Below are positions 6,018 through 6,732 of a stretch of DNA of 6,732 nt, piece after piece. Below the pieces are notes generated by a model. The model saw only the letters and a list, made by a program, of their open reading frames with translations. It was not told the DNA's origin and searched no databases. Each line of letters begins with the position of its first letter. The first letter of the stretch is position 1. The stretch comes from Ectopseudomonas composti (GTDB taxonomy: Bacteria > Pseudomonadota > Gammaproteobacteria > Pseudomonadales > Pseudomonadaceae): NCBI GenBank assembly GCA_946886245.1, contig CAMPIF010000240.1:1-6732 (forward strand), written 5' to 3'. Made by a program: the position numbers and the translations under genes.

Positions 6018-6269
6018 TTACTTGAGTCCCTTGCCGGAGAACAGCATGACCTTGTCCCCGGCGTACTGGACACTGATATAGGCCTTGTCGTCACCCCAGG
6101 TGCAGCTGGTCACCCCCAGAGCGCCGGCACACTCGCCCGGCGCACCGAGCAGGCTTTCCACTTCCTGCTTGCTCATGCCCGCCTTGAGCTTGGAATAGTT
6201 GTCCTGATTGATCTTGCTGCAGGCGGCGAGCAGACAGCAGGCGAGCAACGCGACGATACGCATCGACAT
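6018..6269 (-). CDS. Small lipoprotein with a DUF3862/SmpA-OmlA-like domain
   Basis: This 83-residue protein has a lipoprotein signal peptide, MSMRIVALLACCLLAA-C, with Cys17. The mature part has the pattern NYSKLKAGMSKQEVESLLGAPG (24-45) typical of DUF3862 and of the related BamE (SmpA/OmlA) and BLIP-like folds, in which helix-turn-helix (xGMSxxEVxxLLGxP) packs on a small beta sheet. A pair of Cys in ECAGALGVTSCTWGDDKAY could form a disulfide. It is too divergent to be BamE itself. Its role is unknown; binding of a partner protein in the envelope is a family-based guess. Mature CSKI has Lys at +3, which in Pseudomonas can favour inner-membrane retention. ATG at 6269 is chosen because AGGAG (6282-6278) lies 8 bases upstream; ATG at 6263 would be too far. 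It is likely co-transcribed with the lipocalin gene. Confidence 0.88.
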   Translation of the reverse strand: MSMRIVALLACCLLAACSKINQDNYSKLKAGMSKQEVESLLGAPGECAGALGVTSCTWGDDKAYISVQYAGDKVMLFSGKGLK

Positions 6270-6338
6270 GGATGAAGCTCCTGATGGGAAGGTGCCAGCA
6301 AGCTTGGCATAGCCGGCGATGACTTGCCCGCTTGGAGT

Positions 6339-6732
6339 TCAGAAACGCGAGCCGGGTTCCCGCAGGAAGGCTTGCTCTTCGTCAGTGGAGGCACGCCCCA
6401 GAATCGCGTTGCGATGAGGAAAGCGAGCGAAACGGGCAATCACCCGCTGATGACGCTCGGCGAAATCGAGGAAATTGGCGAACAGCGGCCGCTCATCGGC
6501 AGCGGCTTCGTTCAGCAGATCCGCAAACAACTCGATCGCGCGGTCCTGCAACGGCAGATCTTCGGCGTGCTCGAAGACCAGATAGGCAAAGACGCGCTGG
6601 ATCGGCGTCAGCCTGCGATCCCAGCCGCGATTCAGACCATCGCGCAACAGCGGCCGAGCCAGGCTGTCGCCGGCAAAGGCCCGCGGCGTATCGCGAAAGA
6701 TCATGCGCGGCAGCTGATCGAGCAGGATCAGC
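6339..6732 (-). CDS. DUF924-family protein (5' end beyond the window)
   Basis: The reading frame runs off the right edge; about 130 residues are visible and the ATG at 6704 is internal. Upstream codons continue as LILLDQLPR, which belongs to the family motif LDQxPRNxFR. DUF924 proteins are about 180-200 residues and consist of tetratricopeptide-like helices; no activity is established to my knowledge. Conserved pieces seen here are DQLPRMIFRDTPRAFAGDSLA, FEHAEDLPLQDRAIELF (53-69 of the visible part), FLDFAERHQRVIARF and RFPHRNAILGRASTDEEQAFL (103-123), so the C-terminal two thirds look complete and intact. It stops 69 bases before the DUF3862-like gene, in the same direction; whether they share a transcript is unclear. 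No signal peptide can be judged because the N-terminus is missing. Confidence 0.93.
   Translation of the reverse strand, partial: LILLDQLPRMIFRDTPRAFAGDSLARPLLRDGLNRGWDRRLTPIQRVFAYLVFEHAEDLPLQDRAIELFADLLNEAAADERPLFANFLDFAERHQRVIARFARFPHRNAILGRASTDEEQAFLREPGSRF

Noticed and set aside
6293..6309. Small hairpin TGCCA-GCAAGCT-TGGCA after the DUF924 gene
   Set aside because: Only 5 base pairs with no T-run, too weak to call a terminator.
1..6732. CRISPR arrays, tRNA or rRNA genes, insertion sequences, phage genes, toxin-antitoxin pairs
   Set aside because: No regularly spaced direct repeats, no cloverleaf, no transposase or integrase motifs and no small paired genes of that kind were seen; nearly all bases belong to housekeeping or lipoprotein genes.

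Overview
The window looks like an ordinary chromosomal stretch of a gamma-proteobacterium of the Pseudomonas type. The evidence is high GC content with strong G/C at third codon positions, the order ubiB-hisI-hisE-tatA-tatB-tatC-rsmE, which is familiar from Pseudomonas, and proteins that read like Pseudomonas orthologues throughout. The intergenic dyad repeats beginning with GTAGGG or GTAGCC also fit Pseudomonas. They resemble repeats I remember from the mendocina/oleovorans/stutzeri side of the genus, but the species is an inference.

Layout. Bases 2-3318 are a rightward gene train: the 3' end of ubiB (ubiquinone biosynthesis), hisI and hisE (two consecutive histidine steps, as separate genes), tatA-tatB-tatC (twin-arginine protein export) and rsmE (16S rRNA m3U1498 methyltransferase). 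Spacing is tight, with overlaps at hisI/hisE, tatB/tatC and tatC/rsmE. Bases 3319-3480 hold no gene but contain three different hairpin-forming repeats. Bases 3481-4886 are a leftward pair, pip (prolyl aminopeptidase) then dtd (D-aminoacyl-tRNA deacylase), overlapping by 4 bases. A 78-base divergent spacer (4887-4964) leads to a rightward gene for a small lipoprotein of unknown function (4965-5402). A 60-base gap filled by one long hairpin repeat follows. Bases 5463-6732 are leftward: a DUF924-family gene cut by the window end, a DUF3862-like small lipoprotein gene, and a blc-type lipocalin gene.

Functional themes. The left half is housekeeping: quinone and histidine synthesis, Tat export and ribosome modification. 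The middle is translation quality control and peptide turnover. The right half is envelope lipoproteins: three proteins with clear lipoboxes within 1.3 kb, the last two (DUF3862 and lipocalin) probably co-transcribed.

I found no mobile gene, CRISPR array, RNA gene, toxin-antitoxin pair or defence system. No novel system is visible. The items most worth a second look are the REP-like repeats, which sit where my memory of P. aeruginosa gene order says other genes normally lie. Next are the SD-less, overlap-coupled GTG start of rsmE, the (GAA)6 tract at the end of tatC, and the uncharacterised lipoproteins.
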